From the IMG/VR virus record IMGVR_UViG_3300017725_000072, positions 1 through 23,455 of that record: a stretch of DNA of 23,455 bases; one strand, given 5' to 3'. The translations under genes and the position numbers were made by a program. This DNA is from a virus. The notes under the pieces are model-generated. The model searched no databases and had not been told where the DNA came from. It saw only the letters and a list, made by a program, of their open reading frames with translations. Shown here piece after piece: positions 6,580 to 13,926 of this stretch (position 1 is its first letter; every line of letters begins with the position of its first letter).

Positions 6580-6945
6580 CAAACTAAAAAGTTTATCGAA
6601 ACAACAGTTGACGATTTGTCATTGGATTTAATTAGGAGATTTGTGAGTTTAGCAGTTAAAACAAATAATGTAAATTTCTTAAAAGACTTGGCTCTTTTAG
6701 TTGATGTTATGAGAGGATTATTGTACAGAGATTTTGGATTAAATCATCCAGCACAAAGATTAATTGATAAAATGGTTCAGGTTGTACCATCGAATGGTCA
6801 AAATGCAGCCAAGATTGATTACTCTAGTGTGTTGGAGTTTAAGAAAAAGTCATCTAAGCCCTTAAATGAAGATATACAAAATGAATTAAATGATTTATAT
6901 AATGGGTCAGATATGTTTGAGTCTGATATGGACTTAGATGATTAA
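6580..6945 (+). pseudogene. C-terminal part of the same protein, separated by the TAA at 6577
   Basis: The frame runs directly on from the stop codon: QTKKFIETTVDDLSLDLIRR, then a helical region ending in an acidic tail. The first usable start is a TTG at 6616 without SD; the first ATG in frame comes only near 6709. The segment LALLVDVMRGLLYRDFGLNH, followed by PAQRLIDKM, is well-conserved-looking coding sequence with normal local codon use, so loss would be recent. It may be made by readthrough, by re-initiation at TTG 6616 (109 residues), or not at all. Sequencing error or population polymorphism is possible. Confidence 0.6.
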
Positions 6946-7049
6946 AAGAATTGCAAACGCAATCGCCGTCGCCGGTTGTAAAATAGTTAACGTGAAAGGA
7001 GTTAAACACAATGTTTAATTTTTTATTTAATAATAAAGGAGATAAAGTT

Positions 7050-7313
7050 ATGGCAAGAGCTAAACTATCAAAAACTGAAAAGGTAAGAAACCTTTTCTCA
7101 ACAGGTAAAAATGTTACCTGGAAATCACTAAGATCAACATTTGATCTTAGATCACCAGCTGCAATGGTTGGTAAATTAAGAAACGAAGGAATGATGATTT
7201 ATGAAAATCGTGGTTCTAACGGCGTTTCTTACAGAGTAGGTACACCATCAAAAGCTATTATAGCTGCTGGTATTACTGCTGTGTTCGGTAAACAAGTAGG
7301 TTACTCAGCGTAA
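7050..7313 (+). CDS. small basic HTH-like protein, conserved in T4-like marine phages
   Basis: An 87-residue basic protein. The segment NVTWKSLRSTFDLRSPAAMV, then GKLRNEGMMIYENR and GVSYRVG, reads as a helix-turn-helix plus wing, so DNA binding is likely. Two in-frame starts each have a strong SD: ATG 7050 (AAAGGAG, 8 nt away; protein begins MARAKLSKTEK) and ATG 7011 (AAAGGAG, 9 nt away; 13 extra residues, MFNFLFNNKGDKV). I prefer 7050 because a basic MARAKLSK opening suits the domain. A strong terminator follows immediately. Its target is unknown; a transcription regulator is possible. Confidence 0.7.
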   Translation: MARAKLSKTEKVRNLFSTGKNVTWKSLRSTFDLRSPAAMVGKLRNEGMMIYENRGSNGVSYRVGTPSKAIIAAGITAVFGKQVGYSA

Positions 7314-7321
7314 CTAATTCT

Positions 7322-7349
7322 AAGGGGGCGGCCTTGTGTCGCCCCTTTT
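7322..7349 (+). terminator. intrinsic terminator after the HTH gene
   Basis: AAGGGGGCG (7322-7330), 9-nt loop, CGCCCCTTT (7340-7348). This is a 9-bp stem with one G-U pair and a short T4 tract (7346-7349). Only 3 nt separate it from the next ATG at 7353. Confidence 0.8.
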
Positions 7350-7352
7350 CCT

Positions 7353-7592
7353 ATGCCAGATAATCATTTAAGAAATATTAGAGCGTTACTAGAAAACGCA
7401 AAAGAATTTAAAGTCAGCCGTAAGGTTGATACATACGAATATGAATCATTAGAAAAAATGATATTAGACGACCAAATTAGATATAGTGAAATATTAGAAC
7501 TGTTTACAGATAGCATATATAGGGAATGGTTTTATAAAAGAAACTTTGATGATAATAGACCAATGAAGATAACAAAATATTCCGAATTATGA
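7353..7592 (+). CDS. small phage protein upstream of the Rnh-type nuclease
   Basis: A 79-residue charged, helical protein with no recognised domain. The ATG at 7353 comes just after the terminator stem and has no SD. Its start would therefore be read only from transcripts passing the terminator, or translation begins internally (no in-frame ATG until late). The end overlaps the nuclease gene by ATGA, implying coupling to it. Function unknown. Confidence 0.55.
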   Translation: MPDNHLRNIRALLENAKEFKVSRKVDTYEYESLEKMILDDQIRYSEILELFTDSIYREWFYKRNFDDNRPMKITKYSEL

Positions 7593-8428
7593 TACTAGTA
7601 GATTTAAACCAAGTATTGATCTCTAACTTAATGGCACAGACTAGAGGTCAGGCAGAACCAAATAAAGATATGATAAGACACATGGTCTTAAATTCTATCA
7701 GAGGTTTTAATACAAAGTTTAAATCAGAATATGGTATACAAGTGTTATGCTCAGACGCAGCTAATCCTTGGAGAAGAGATATATTTCCACACTACAAACA
7801 CAGTAGACGAAAAGGTAGAGAAACCAGCTCTGTAGATTGGGAAAATATATTTAATATTATTACAGAGATTAAAAATGAAATTAAAGAGAACTTTCCTTAC
7901 AAAGTATTACATATTGAGAAGTGTGAAGCTGATGATATTATTGCTACTTTGGTCAAGCATTATCATAATGATAAAGTAATGATAATTTCAGGCGATAAAG
8001 ATTTTATACAACTACAAAAACATGAGAATGTAAAACAATATTCACCAATACAAAAAAAGTATGTAGGTGAAGATGAAAACCCTATAACGTATTTACATGA
8101 ACAGATTATAAAAGGTGATAGATCAGATGGTATACCAAATATATTATCACCAGACGATGTGTTTACAACTGAAGCTAAACAATCACCAATAACTAAAAAA
8201 AGATTGGCAGAGTGGTCCAATATGGAAAGAATACCATTAGGTTCTGAAACTCTTAAAAATTATGAGAGAAATAAGACACTAATTGACTTGACACAAATAC
8301 CAGAACCACTAGAAAATGAGATTATAAATACTTATAATAACTATGAGATAAGAGATAGATCAAAACTATTCAATTATTTTATGGAAAAGAAACTAAAATC
8401 ATTGATTGAGAATATTAATGACTTTTGA
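7589..8428 (+). CDS. rnh: T4 Rnh-like 5' nuclease (RNase H / flap endonuclease family)
   Basis: A 279-residue FEN/PIN-fold nuclease. Visible metal-binding acidic residues and motifs: MILVDLNQ (Asp5), CSDAANPWRRDIFPHYK (53-70), the cluster CEADDIIAT (112-120), SGDKDF (134-139) and GDRSDGIPN (176-184). This is the order in T4 RNase H, which removes RNA primers and 5' flaps from Okazaki fragments with help from gp32 (also in this window). Length is slightly below the 305 residues of T4 Rnh. Start is set by an ATGA overlap with the upstream gene. Confidence 0.9.
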   Translation: MILVDLNQVLISNLMAQTRGQAEPNKDMIRHMVLNSIRGFNTKFKSEYGIQVLCSDAANPWRRDIFPHYKHSRRKGRETSSVDWENIFNIITEIKNEIKENFPYKVLHIEKCEADDIIATLVKHYHNDKVMIISGDKDFIQLQKHENVKQYSPIQKKYVGEDENPITYLHEQIIKGDRSDGIPNILSPDDVFTTEAKQSPITKKRLAEWSNMERIPLGSETLKNYERNKTLIDLTQIPEPLENEIINTYNNYEIRDRSKLFNYFMEKKLKSLIENINDF

Positions 8429-8451
8429 AATATATGCATATGGAGTAAATA

Positions 8452-8961
8452 ATGGCACAAAACCCAAATTTAATACCTAAAAAAAATATGGAAGCTTTAG
8501 CTGCTACGGCAGGTAGTGGTGATCCTTTTTTTAGCGAAATCTTTACAAAGGTTAATAACGCCAAAGATAAACCAAAGAAAATTGCTGTCTTAAAACAATA
8601 CGATTCACAACCATTGAGAATGGTATTGAAAGGCGCTTTTGATCCTAAAATAGAATGGGATTTACCAGAAGGAATACCACCTTACATGGCCAACGAGGCG
8701 CCAGCTGGTACTGAACATACTATACTAAAGGGTGAAGCGAAAAGATTGTACCACTTTATTAAAGGTGCGGACAAAACCCTATCTAAGACAAGAAAAGAAA
8801 CTTTGTTTATCCAAGTTTTGGAAGGTCTTCACAAAGACGAGGCCGAGTTATTAATTAATGTTAAAGATAAGAAACTTAATAAGGTTTATAAGGGTCTTAC
8901 CGAATCGGTTGTCAAAGAAGCCTTCGGTTGGGACGAAAACTTTACAAAACCAACAAAATAA
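8452..8961 (+). CDS. DUF6433-like conserved T4-type phage protein
   Basis: A 169-residue soluble protein. The segment LKGAFDPKIEWDLPEGIPPY, followed by a GTEHTILKGEAKRLYHFIKG region, is, from memory, the conserved core of the DUF6433 family of T4-like marine phages. Function of the family is not known to me. GGAGTAA precedes the ATG, and a strong terminator follows the stop. Its placement after Rnh and before a transcription boundary suggests co-transcription with replication genes. Confidence 0.7.
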   Translation: MAQNPNLIPKKNMEALAATAGSGDPFFSEIFTKVNNAKDKPKKIAVLKQYDSQPLRMVLKGAFDPKIEWDLPEGIPPYMANEAPAGTEHTILKGEAKRLYHFIKGADKTLSKTRKETLFIQVLEGLHKDEAELLINVKDKKLNKVYKGLTESVVKEAFGWDENFTKPTK

Positions 8962-8969
8962 GACATTTT

Positions 8970-8998
8970 AAGGGGGCTGCGACATAATGCCCCCTTCT
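8970..8998 (+). terminator. intrinsic terminator after the DUF6433-like gene
   Basis: AAGGGGGC (8970-8977), 11-nt loop, GCCCCCTT (8989-8996). The perfect 8-bp GC-rich stem is followed only by a weak TTCT tail. Its A-run upstream and T-run downstream would also allow some reverse-strand function. Confidence 0.75.
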
Positions 8999-9038
8999 AA
9001 ATCGTTGAATCCTCTCACTTTTTTAATCAAATTAGCTG

Positions 9039-9067
9039 TTGACTTTCTCTCAGGAATGGTGTATATT
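9039..9067 (+). promoter_or_regulatory. sigma70-like promoter for the 9100 operon
   Basis: -35 TTGACT at 9039-9044, 17-nt spacer, -10 TATATT at 9062-9067. The leader of about 25 nt contains ATATATTAACC and the SD AAGGGAG before the ATG at 9100. Confidence 0.78.
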
Positions 9068-9099
9068 ATACATATATTAACCAAAAGGGAGATTATATT

Positions 9100-9435
9100 A
9101 TGAAGAAATTTGTTATGTTTGTTATTGTTATGCAAGCCTTGTTATGGTTTGGATTATCATCGATAGCAAAAGCAAATACAAATGATTATAATACGGCTGT
9201 TATAGGTCATATTATATCACAAAAAATGCAAGGTGTGAATGTTGACACCTCTGTATTAGAGTTTGAAATGCAGAAATTAATTTACAACTATACGTTAGAA
9301 ATGACCAATGTTTTACAAAAACATTTACCGTCAATACTTGATAGTTTATCAGCTCAGATAAGAGTTATGAGTGATAGTGAATATAAATGTGCATTGTTAA
9401 AAGATAGTAAAATTAAAGATAAAGAATGTAACTAA
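9100..9435 (+). CDS. exported small protein with Sec signal peptide
   Basis: A 111-residue protein. Residues 1-25 form a Sec-type signal (MKK, a hydrophobic core, then SIAKA) with likely cleavage before NTND. The mature part is about 86 residues, helical, with two Cys residues near the C-terminus (KCALL and KECN) that may form a disulfide. It is the first gene after a good promoter and terminator pair, so it is probably strongly expressed. A periplasmic role in lysis or host interaction is possible. No family recognised. Confidence 0.65.
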   Translation: MKKFVMFVIVMQALLWFGLSSIAKANTNDYNTAVIGHIISQKMQGVNVDTSVLEFEMQKLIYNYTLEMTNVLQKHLPSILDSLSAQIRVMSDSEYKCALLKDSKIKDKECN

Positions 9436-9445
9436 GGGAGTAATG

Positions 9446-9748
9446 ATGGCAAAAAAGAAAATTAATAAATCAGATAAATTGCCTGGCATACCTTTTCATT
9501 ATGAGTTTTATATGGTTTATTGGGAGGATATACAGAGCGATTCAGGTTGGCGTACTCTAAAAGAGATACAAAAATCTAAACCAGCTATATGTGTATCAAC
9601 AGGTTGGCTAGTTAGAAACGATTCGAAAGTACACGTTTTGATGAGTGATTATAACTATGATGACCACGGCGAACTGTCAGATGGTGGTAATACAACTGTC
9701 ATACCGACAAAAAATGTTATTGAGAAGTTTTTAATCAAAGGTTTATAA
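9446..9748 (+). CDS. conserved small phage protein of unknown function
   Basis: A 100-residue protein. ATG 9446 has SD GGGAG at a normal 6-nt spacing; ATG 9443, one codon earlier, is too close to the SD. The body contains YMVYWEDIQSDSGWRTLKEI and CVSTGWLVRNDSKVHVLMSD, alternating strands that suggest a small beta-barrel (SH3-like) fold. Similar sequences feel common in marine T4-like phages. No catalytic motif is seen. It follows the exported protein by 10 nt, so it lies in the same operon. Confidence 0.65.
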   Translation: MAKKKINKSDKLPGIPFHYEFYMVYWEDIQSDSGWRTLKEIQKSKPAICVSTGWLVRNDSKVHVLMSDYNYDDHGELSDGGNTTVIPTKNVIEKFLIKGL

Positions 9749-9764
9749 ACCAGGGAGATATATT

Positions 9765-10064
9765 ATGAGTAACGTGAGGAAGAAGTCCAAAGAACTAGAT
9801 CATCATTTAAAACATGAGATCAAAAAGATACCTGATATTTTAAATAATTTTTTAGAGGGTAAAGAAAAGAAAATAGTCTATTATACAGGCCAATTTCAAA
9901 AAGATGTGTTAGATAATTTTACACCAAAACAATCAGAAAAGATATTTGATGGTGTACAAAAGTTTTCAGACAATGTAATATTTGTACAAAAAAGATTACA
10001 GAGTTTTACCTGTGCAGAGGGAGATACCTGGTCAGGTTATGATTATATAGCGGTGAGGAGATAA
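9765..10064 (+). CDS. hypothetical phage protein
   Basis: A 99-residue basic, helical protein, with SD AGGGAG upstream of ATG 9765. The N-terminus is rich in Lys and His, and the C-terminal half ends SFTCAEGDTWSGYDYIAVRR. No membrane segment or known domain. It lies two bases before the glucosaminidase gene and in the same operon. Function unknown. Confidence 0.6.
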   Translation: MSNVRKKSKELDHHLKHEIKKIPDILNNFLEGKEKKIVYYTGQFQKDVLDNFTPKQSEKIFDGVQKFSDNVIFVQKRLQSFTCAEGDTWSGYDYIAVRR

Positions 10065-10066
10065 TT

Positions 10067-10687
10067 ATGAGTTTTATGAATAAAGTATCAATAGTCTTTA
10101 AAACACTTATGTTTGTTTTTGTATTATCAGCTTGTACGGCTGTTGTTTATGCATACCATTTACAAGGTGAAAAACAAATAGAAACATTAGAAGAATTTGA
10201 AGTACAAAAACCTGATTTTGAACATAGTAGCAATCAGACGTTTTTAGATAGTGTAAATATGTGTGTAGATTATATTTACCATACAACAACTGATATTATG
10301 CCTGTCAATAGAGAACTATTATTAGCTCAGGCAGCCTTAGAAAGTGGTTGGGGTACAAGTAGATTTGCCTTAGAGGGTAAGAATTTATTTGGTATTCGTA
10401 CATACGATTTAAGAGAACCACATATGTTACCATGGAAAGATAAACCTAAAAAATGGGGTGTAAAAGTATTCTTCCATGAATGTGATAGTGTCCAGAACTA
10501 TATGGATATACTAAATAATGGATCAGCATTTGAAGAATATAGAAAATTAAAACATGAAGGCGAGAATGATCCTTTTATTTTAATTACAACATTAGGTGCC
10601 TATGCTTCAGACGCAAATTACTTTGTAAAAGTTAAGAGTATTATTAAGAAAATAAGATCAGAGTATAAATTAAACTACATTAAATAG
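10067..10687 (+). CDS. membrane- or lipid-anchored glucosaminidase (GH73/Bax-like) peptidoglycan hydrolase
   Basis: A 206-residue protein with an N-terminal hydrophobic segment (about residues 9-30) containing a possible lipobox LSAC (20-23). The catalytic domain follows: LLLAQAALESGWGTSRF (84-100) with the probable catalytic Glu92, then NLFGI (106-110), the two signature blocks of GH73/FlgJ/Bax-type N-acetylglucosaminidases. These cleave the glycan backbone of peptidoglycan. Because it is exported or anchored and a second, signal-less endolysin lies at 13349, it may act from the periplasm in wall remodelling or lysis timing (inference). SD GAGGAG precedes the start. Confidence 0.8.
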   Translation: MSFMNKVSIVFKTLMFVFVLSACTAVVYAYHLQGEKQIETLEEFEVQKPDFEHSSNQTFLDSVNMCVDYIYHTTTDIMPVNRELLLAQAALESGWGTSRFALEGKNLFGIRTYDLREPHMLPWKDKPKKWGVKVFFHECDSVQNYMDILNNGSAFEEYRKLKHEGENDPFILITTLGAYASDANYFVKVKSIIKKIRSEYKLNYIK

Positions 10688-10695
10688 GACAATCT

Positions 10696-11658
10696 ATGTT
10701 TACAATATTAATTACATTTCTATCAGCTATTTCTATATCTGTTATAGCAGCTGGTTACTCCATAGTAGGATTAGCCACACTATTTGCAGGTGCAGTAGTA
10801 CCTATCATTGCTATGGGTAGTGCATTAGAAGTAGGTAAACTAGTAGCCGCCAGTTGGTTGTATAATAACTGGCGTAATGAACTAGTACCTAAGACCATAA
10901 AACTATATCTTACATTTGCAGTTATAGTATTAATCTTTATAACATCAATGGGTATATTTGGTTTTCTATCAAAGGCACACCTAGACCAAGTGCAACCAGT
11001 ATCATCTAACAATATTAAAATTGAATTGATTGATAAACAAATAGACCAACAACAAATTATTATAGACAGATCACAAAGTACATTAACTCTATTAGATAGT
11101 GCATTAGAAAAATATGTAGATATGGAGTATGTGACCAGAGGTCTAAAGGAAAGAGAAAAACAAAAGCCTGAAAGAGAGGCTTTGAATTTGGCAATCAATA
11201 ATGCAATTGATGAGATATCAAAATTATCAGACCAAAAAGGTGAGTTACAATTAGCACAAGATAAGATAGAAGCTGAAGTAGGACCAATCAAATACGTTGC
11301 AGAATTAATTTATGGTGATGAGGCACAAGATCAGTTTGACAATGCTGTAAGGTGGGTAATAATAGTATTGATATTTGTATTTGACCCTTTAGCAGTATTG
11401 TTATTGATAGCGGCCAACATATCGTTGAGAACTAGAAACGAAGAAAAAGAAGAGATTAAAAATACCAAAAAGGTAAACCTAACTAAAGAATTAGCAAAAG
11501 AAAAGGCCAAAAGTGCCAAGCTCAGAAAAAAAGAACGTGATTATAAGGGATTTGTCAGAAAACTAGGTGCCAAAGAACTAAAAGACCTGGATCCTGATGA
11601 AATAAAACTCAAATTAGACCAAATAATGGACTGGAATGAGAAATCTAAGCAACCATAG
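10696..11658 (+). CDS. four-TM membrane protein with central coiled coil
   Basis: A 320-residue protein with membrane helices at about 4-24, 27-45, 68-90 and 218-243. A long charged helical region lies at about 105-205 (IDKQIDQQQIIIDRS..., EREKQKPEREALN...), and there is a Lys/Glu-rich C-terminal tail. The part SALEVGKLVAASWLYNNW and ITSMGIFGFLSKAH looks conserved among T4-like marine phages from memory. It starts 8 nt after the glucosaminidase gene. The layout, with helices bracketing a coiled coil, resembles sensors or superinfection or lysis-control proteins more than a simple holin, but no function can be assigned. Confidence 0.7.
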   Translation: MFTILITFLSAISISVIAAGYSIVGLATLFAGAVVPIIAMGSALEVGKLVAASWLYNNWRNELVPKTIKLYLTFAVIVLIFITSMGIFGFLSKAHLDQVQPVSSNNIKIELIDKQIDQQQIIIDRSQSTLTLLDSALEKYVDMEYVTRGLKEREKQKPEREALNLAINNAIDEISKLSDQKGELQLAQDKIEAEVGPIKYVAELIYGDEAQDQFDNAVRWVIIVLIFVFDPLAVLLLIAANISLRTRNEEKEEIKNTKKVNLTKELAKEKAKSAKLRKKERDYKGFVRKLGAKELKDLDPDEIKLKLDQIMDWNEKSKQP

Positions 11659-11660
11659 GC

Positions 11661-11689
11661 TTGACAACTAGTGAGGAGTAGTATATAAT
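11661..11689 (+). promoter_or_regulatory. consensus sigma70 promoter with leaderless start
   Basis: TTGACA (11661-11666), 17 nt, TATAAT (11684-11689): a perfect consensus promoter. The -10 box overlaps the ATG at 11688, so that codon cannot serve this transcript. The in-frame ATG at 11697 begins 8 nt after the box. Confidence 0.85.
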
Positions 11690-11696
11690 GAATGAT

Positions 11697-11864
11697 ATGT
11701 TTGATAAACCAACTGAAAGTCTAAAAGATAGACGAATCAAAAATGCAGAAACAGCCTGTAGAGATTCTAAGACCGATTGGTCAAAGAACTATTGGTTTAA
11801 TGTGTTTGCTAAATTATGTAAGATGTATGACCGTGAGGATTACTTCAGGAAGACGATAAATTAA
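11697..11864 (+). CDS. small phage protein, probably on a leaderless mRNA
   Basis: Fifty-five codons from ATG 11697 (MFDKPTESLKDRR...) to TAA 11862-11864. An in-frame ATG at 11688 would add three residues but lies inside the -10 box. The peptide is charged and aromatic, with CRDSKTDWSKNYWFNVF and a basic C-terminus. No domain recognised. The stop overlaps the next start (TAATG), so it is coupled to the following gene. There is no SD. Confidence 0.6.
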   Translation: MFDKPTESLKDRRIKNAETACRDSKTDWSKNYWFNVFAKLCKMYDREDYFRKTIN

Positions 11865-12433
11865 TGAATGTATTTTATGTAGATAAACATCCAGTAAGAG
11901 CTGCTGAACAAATGATTGACAAACACGTTGTCAAAATGATTTTAGAATCAGCACAACTATTGTCAACTTGCCACCGTGTACAAGACGGTACTGAATACTA
12001 TGGCAAGACAGCCAATGGTAGAAAGATCAAAAGGTGGACACACCCTAATCCAAATTTAGAACCATTACTATACAAAGCAGGTTGGGTAAAACATCCTAGT
12101 ACAATATGGTTATTTGAATCTGCTTATAACTATATGTGGCTATACAAACATATGATGGCTTTGAATGAAGAATATAAAAAAAGATATAATCATACAAAGA
12201 ATCATGTAACGATTGATAAACTTGGTGAAGTTTTAAAACAACCACCAAAAAATGCTAAATATAATGTGATTGCAACAGAACCAAAACCAGCAATGCCAGA
12301 ATATTGTAAGATACCTGGTGACGCAGTTGCTAGTTATAGAAAGTATTATATTATGGAGAAACGAAGATTTGCAACCTGGAAAAGTCCAGCTGTAATGCCA
12401 GAATGGTACAAAGAAGGAGTTAATAATGGCTGA
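11864..12433 (+). CDS. conserved phage protein of the 'DKHVVKM' family
   Basis: A 189-residue protein opening MNVFYVDKHPVRAAEQMIDK, followed by HVVKMILESAQLLSTCHR, HPSTIWLFESAYNYMWLYKH and a C-terminal MPEYCKIPGDAVASYRKYY block. This pattern of aromatic and His residues is common in tailed phages, and I know the family mostly as uncharacterised. The conserved D-K-H and E residues could build an active site or nucleic-acid pocket. A link to pyrimidine-dimer glycosylases has occurred to me but I cannot support it from sequence. Coupled to genes on both sides. Confidence 0.65.
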   Translation: MNVFYVDKHPVRAAEQMIDKHVVKMILESAQLLSTCHRVQDGTEYYGKTANGRKIKRWTHPNPNLEPLLYKAGWVKHPSTIWLFESAYNYMWLYKHMMALNEEYKKRYNHTKNHVTIDKLGEVLKQPPKNAKYNVIATEPKPAMPEYCKIPGDAVASYRKYYIMEKRRFATWKSPAVMPEWYKEGVNNG

Positions 12434-12632
12434 TTTAAGAAAAGAAACAATTGAGGGATTAAAATCTCACGCTAAAGGTCACATTGATAAACATAAAGTC
12501 AATGTAGAAGTATTAATGCAAAAAGCAGTAGGTATAGGTGAACACGGAGATGTCCTTACCGAAATAGAAAAAGAATTAAAAGTTATCGCTGAGTATGATG
12601 ACCAATTAGAAATGTTAAACAAGTATTTTTAA
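12426..12632 (+). CDS. small helical conserved phage protein
   Basis: A 68-residue protein with SD AAGGAG upstream and an 8-nt overlap with the preceding gene. The segment GHIDKHKVNVEVLM, then VGIGEHGDVLTEIEKELKVI, recalls a small conserved helical protein of T4-like marine phages. No enzyme motif is seen. The stop overlaps the next ATG. Function unknown. Confidence 0.65.
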   Translation: MADLRKETIEGLKSHAKGHIDKHKVNVEVLMQKAVGIGEHGDVLTEIEKELKVIAEYDDQLEMLNKYF

Positions 12633-12949
12633 TGCCAATTTACACATTTGAAGATAGTAAGACAGGTCAAGTCTATGATGATATGATGTCTATTTCTGAA
12701 AAGGAGACTTTTCTTAAAAAGAATAAACACATAAAACAATTAGTTACAAGAATAAATATATCTAGTGGTGTTGTTGGTATGGGTGATATGAAAAGTGATA
12801 ATGGTTGGAAAGAAATGCAGAGTAGAATTGCAGAAGCACATCCAGCCTCAGAGTTTGCTAAACAACATGGTAAGAGGTCTATAAAAGACGTTAAGACACA
12901 GCAAGTGGTAGAAAAACACCGTAAAAGACAAGCACAAAGGAAAAAGTAA
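12632..12949 (+). CDS. conserved phage protein with FmdB-like opening but no zinc cysteines
   Basis: A 105-residue basic protein. The start MPIYTFEDSKTGQVYDDMMS resembles the first strand of FmdB-type zinc ribbons, but no cysteines are present, so a zinc site is absent. The middle is rich in Gly and Met (GVVGMGDMKSDNGWKEMQSR), and the C-terminus is a Lys/Arg helix (VEKHRKRQAQRKK) suited to nucleic-acid contact. It overlaps both neighbours by one base. Function unknown. Confidence 0.65.
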   Translation: MPIYTFEDSKTGQVYDDMMSISEKETFLKKNKHIKQLVTRINISSGVVGMGDMKSDNGWKEMQSRIAEAHPASEFAKQHGKRSIKDVKTQQVVEKHRKRQAQRKK

Positions 12950-13347
12950 TGGCAGATATACCAGATTATATGCGAGGTTTTGATTTAGAGCAGGATTGGG
13001 GAATGACGCCTGTTTCAAAACCAGCTGAAACAACAGAAACAAAAGTTGATGTTGATATGTCGGCAGTTAAAGCTAATGGTTTAGAAATTGCTAAAATTAA
13101 ATCAGATGTAACTGATGTCAAATCAATGATGAATGAGATAATGCAGATAGTGGCTGAAAAAGAAACTATAACAAATGAAATCTCAGACGAAGAAACACAA
13201 AAGAGATTCAAAGATATAGAAAAAATTGTATTGCCGTTTTTGTACAATCTATCTAAATCTGAAGAACCTTATATACATTGGCCTAACAGAGGACCAATTA
13301 TTAAGGCACAGATAGAAAACATATTAAAATTAACAAGAGGTAAATAA
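12949..13347 (+). CDS. conserved coiled-coil phage protein
   Basis: A 132-residue acidic protein. A disordered, Thr/Glu-rich N-terminus (residues about 20-40) is followed by a coiled coil (ANGLEIAKIKSDVTDVKSMM) and a C-terminal helical domain with EEPYIHWPNRGPIIKAQIEN. The last block looks conserved among T4-like marine phages. Possibly a structural or scaffold-associated component given its form, but this is inference. It is coupled to the upstream gene (TAATG) and followed closely by the endolysin gene. Confidence 0.65.
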   Translation: MADIPDYMRGFDLEQDWGMTPVSKPAETTETKVDVDMSAVKANGLEIAKIKSDVTDVKSMMNEIMQIVAEKETITNEISDEETQKRFKDIEKIVLPFLYNLSKSEEPYIHWPNRGPIIKAQIENILKLTRGK

Positions 13348-13348
13348 A

Positions 13349-13861
13349 ATGCAAGCAAATTATGATAAATGCTTAAAGACTATTTTACACCATGAAGGTG
13401 GTTATGTAAACCACCCTAAAGATCCAGGTGGAGAAACTAATTTAGGTGTAACTAAAAGAGTATATGAAGAGTTTGGTGGTACAAAAGATATGAAAGACTT
13501 AACAGTTGAAGACGTAGCACCGATTTACAAAAAAGGCTATTGGGATAAAATGAAAGGTGATGAACTACCAAATGGTTTAGACCTTTGCGTTTTTGACTTT
13601 GGTGTCAATGCAGGTCCAGGCCGAAGTGCGAAGTATCTACAGACAATGATTGGTACAGTTGCAGATGGTGGTATCGGTCCTAATACATTAGCAAAACTAA
13701 AAGAGTATGTTGACGCTAAAGGATTAGAAAGATGTATTGAAGACTTCCAAGGTGCAAGACAAACTTATTATGAAGATTTAAGTACATTTGCTACATTTGG
13801 TAAAGGTTGGACAAGACGAGTAGATGAAACTACTGAATTAGCCTTGTCAATGATTAGCTGA
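13349..13861 (+). CDS. GH108-type N-acetylmuramidase endolysin
   Basis: A 170-residue protein without signal peptide. The N-terminal block LHHEGGY (13-19) carries the catalytic Glu16 of the glycosyl hydrolase 108 family, followed by DPGGETNLGVT (25-35). Next come YWDKMKGDELP and FDFGVNAGPGRS, typical of the family and of its peptidoglycan-binding C-terminal domain. Length fits GH108 endolysins. It would cut peptidoglycan at the end of infection after holin-mediated release. No obvious holin adjoins it. It starts two bases after the previous stop. Confidence 0.88.
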   Translation: MQANYDKCLKTILHHEGGYVNHPKDPGGETNLGVTKRVYEEFGGTKDMKDLTVEDVAPIYKKGYWDKMKGDELPNGLDLCVFDFGVNAGPGRSAKYLQTMIGTVADGGIGPNTLAKLKEYVDAKGLERCIEDFQGARQTYYEDLSTFATFGKGWTRRVDETTELALSMIS

Positions 13862-13926
13862 GAAACAGAACCGTTTAAGTCGGATAGAGATTATTTAAAC
13901 GATTTGTACGCTAAAAAAGGTATATA

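Noticed and set aside
8323-8330. TATAAATA inside the Rnh gene
   Set aside because: It lies in coding sequence about 120 nt from the next gene; an AT-rich window of this size should contain a few such 8-mers by chance.
10755-11291. Long minus-strand ORF (178 residues) opposite the four-TM membrane protein
   Set aside because: It is a shadow of a well-supported + strand gene; composition is typical of antisense frames, and no SD, promoter or domain supports it.
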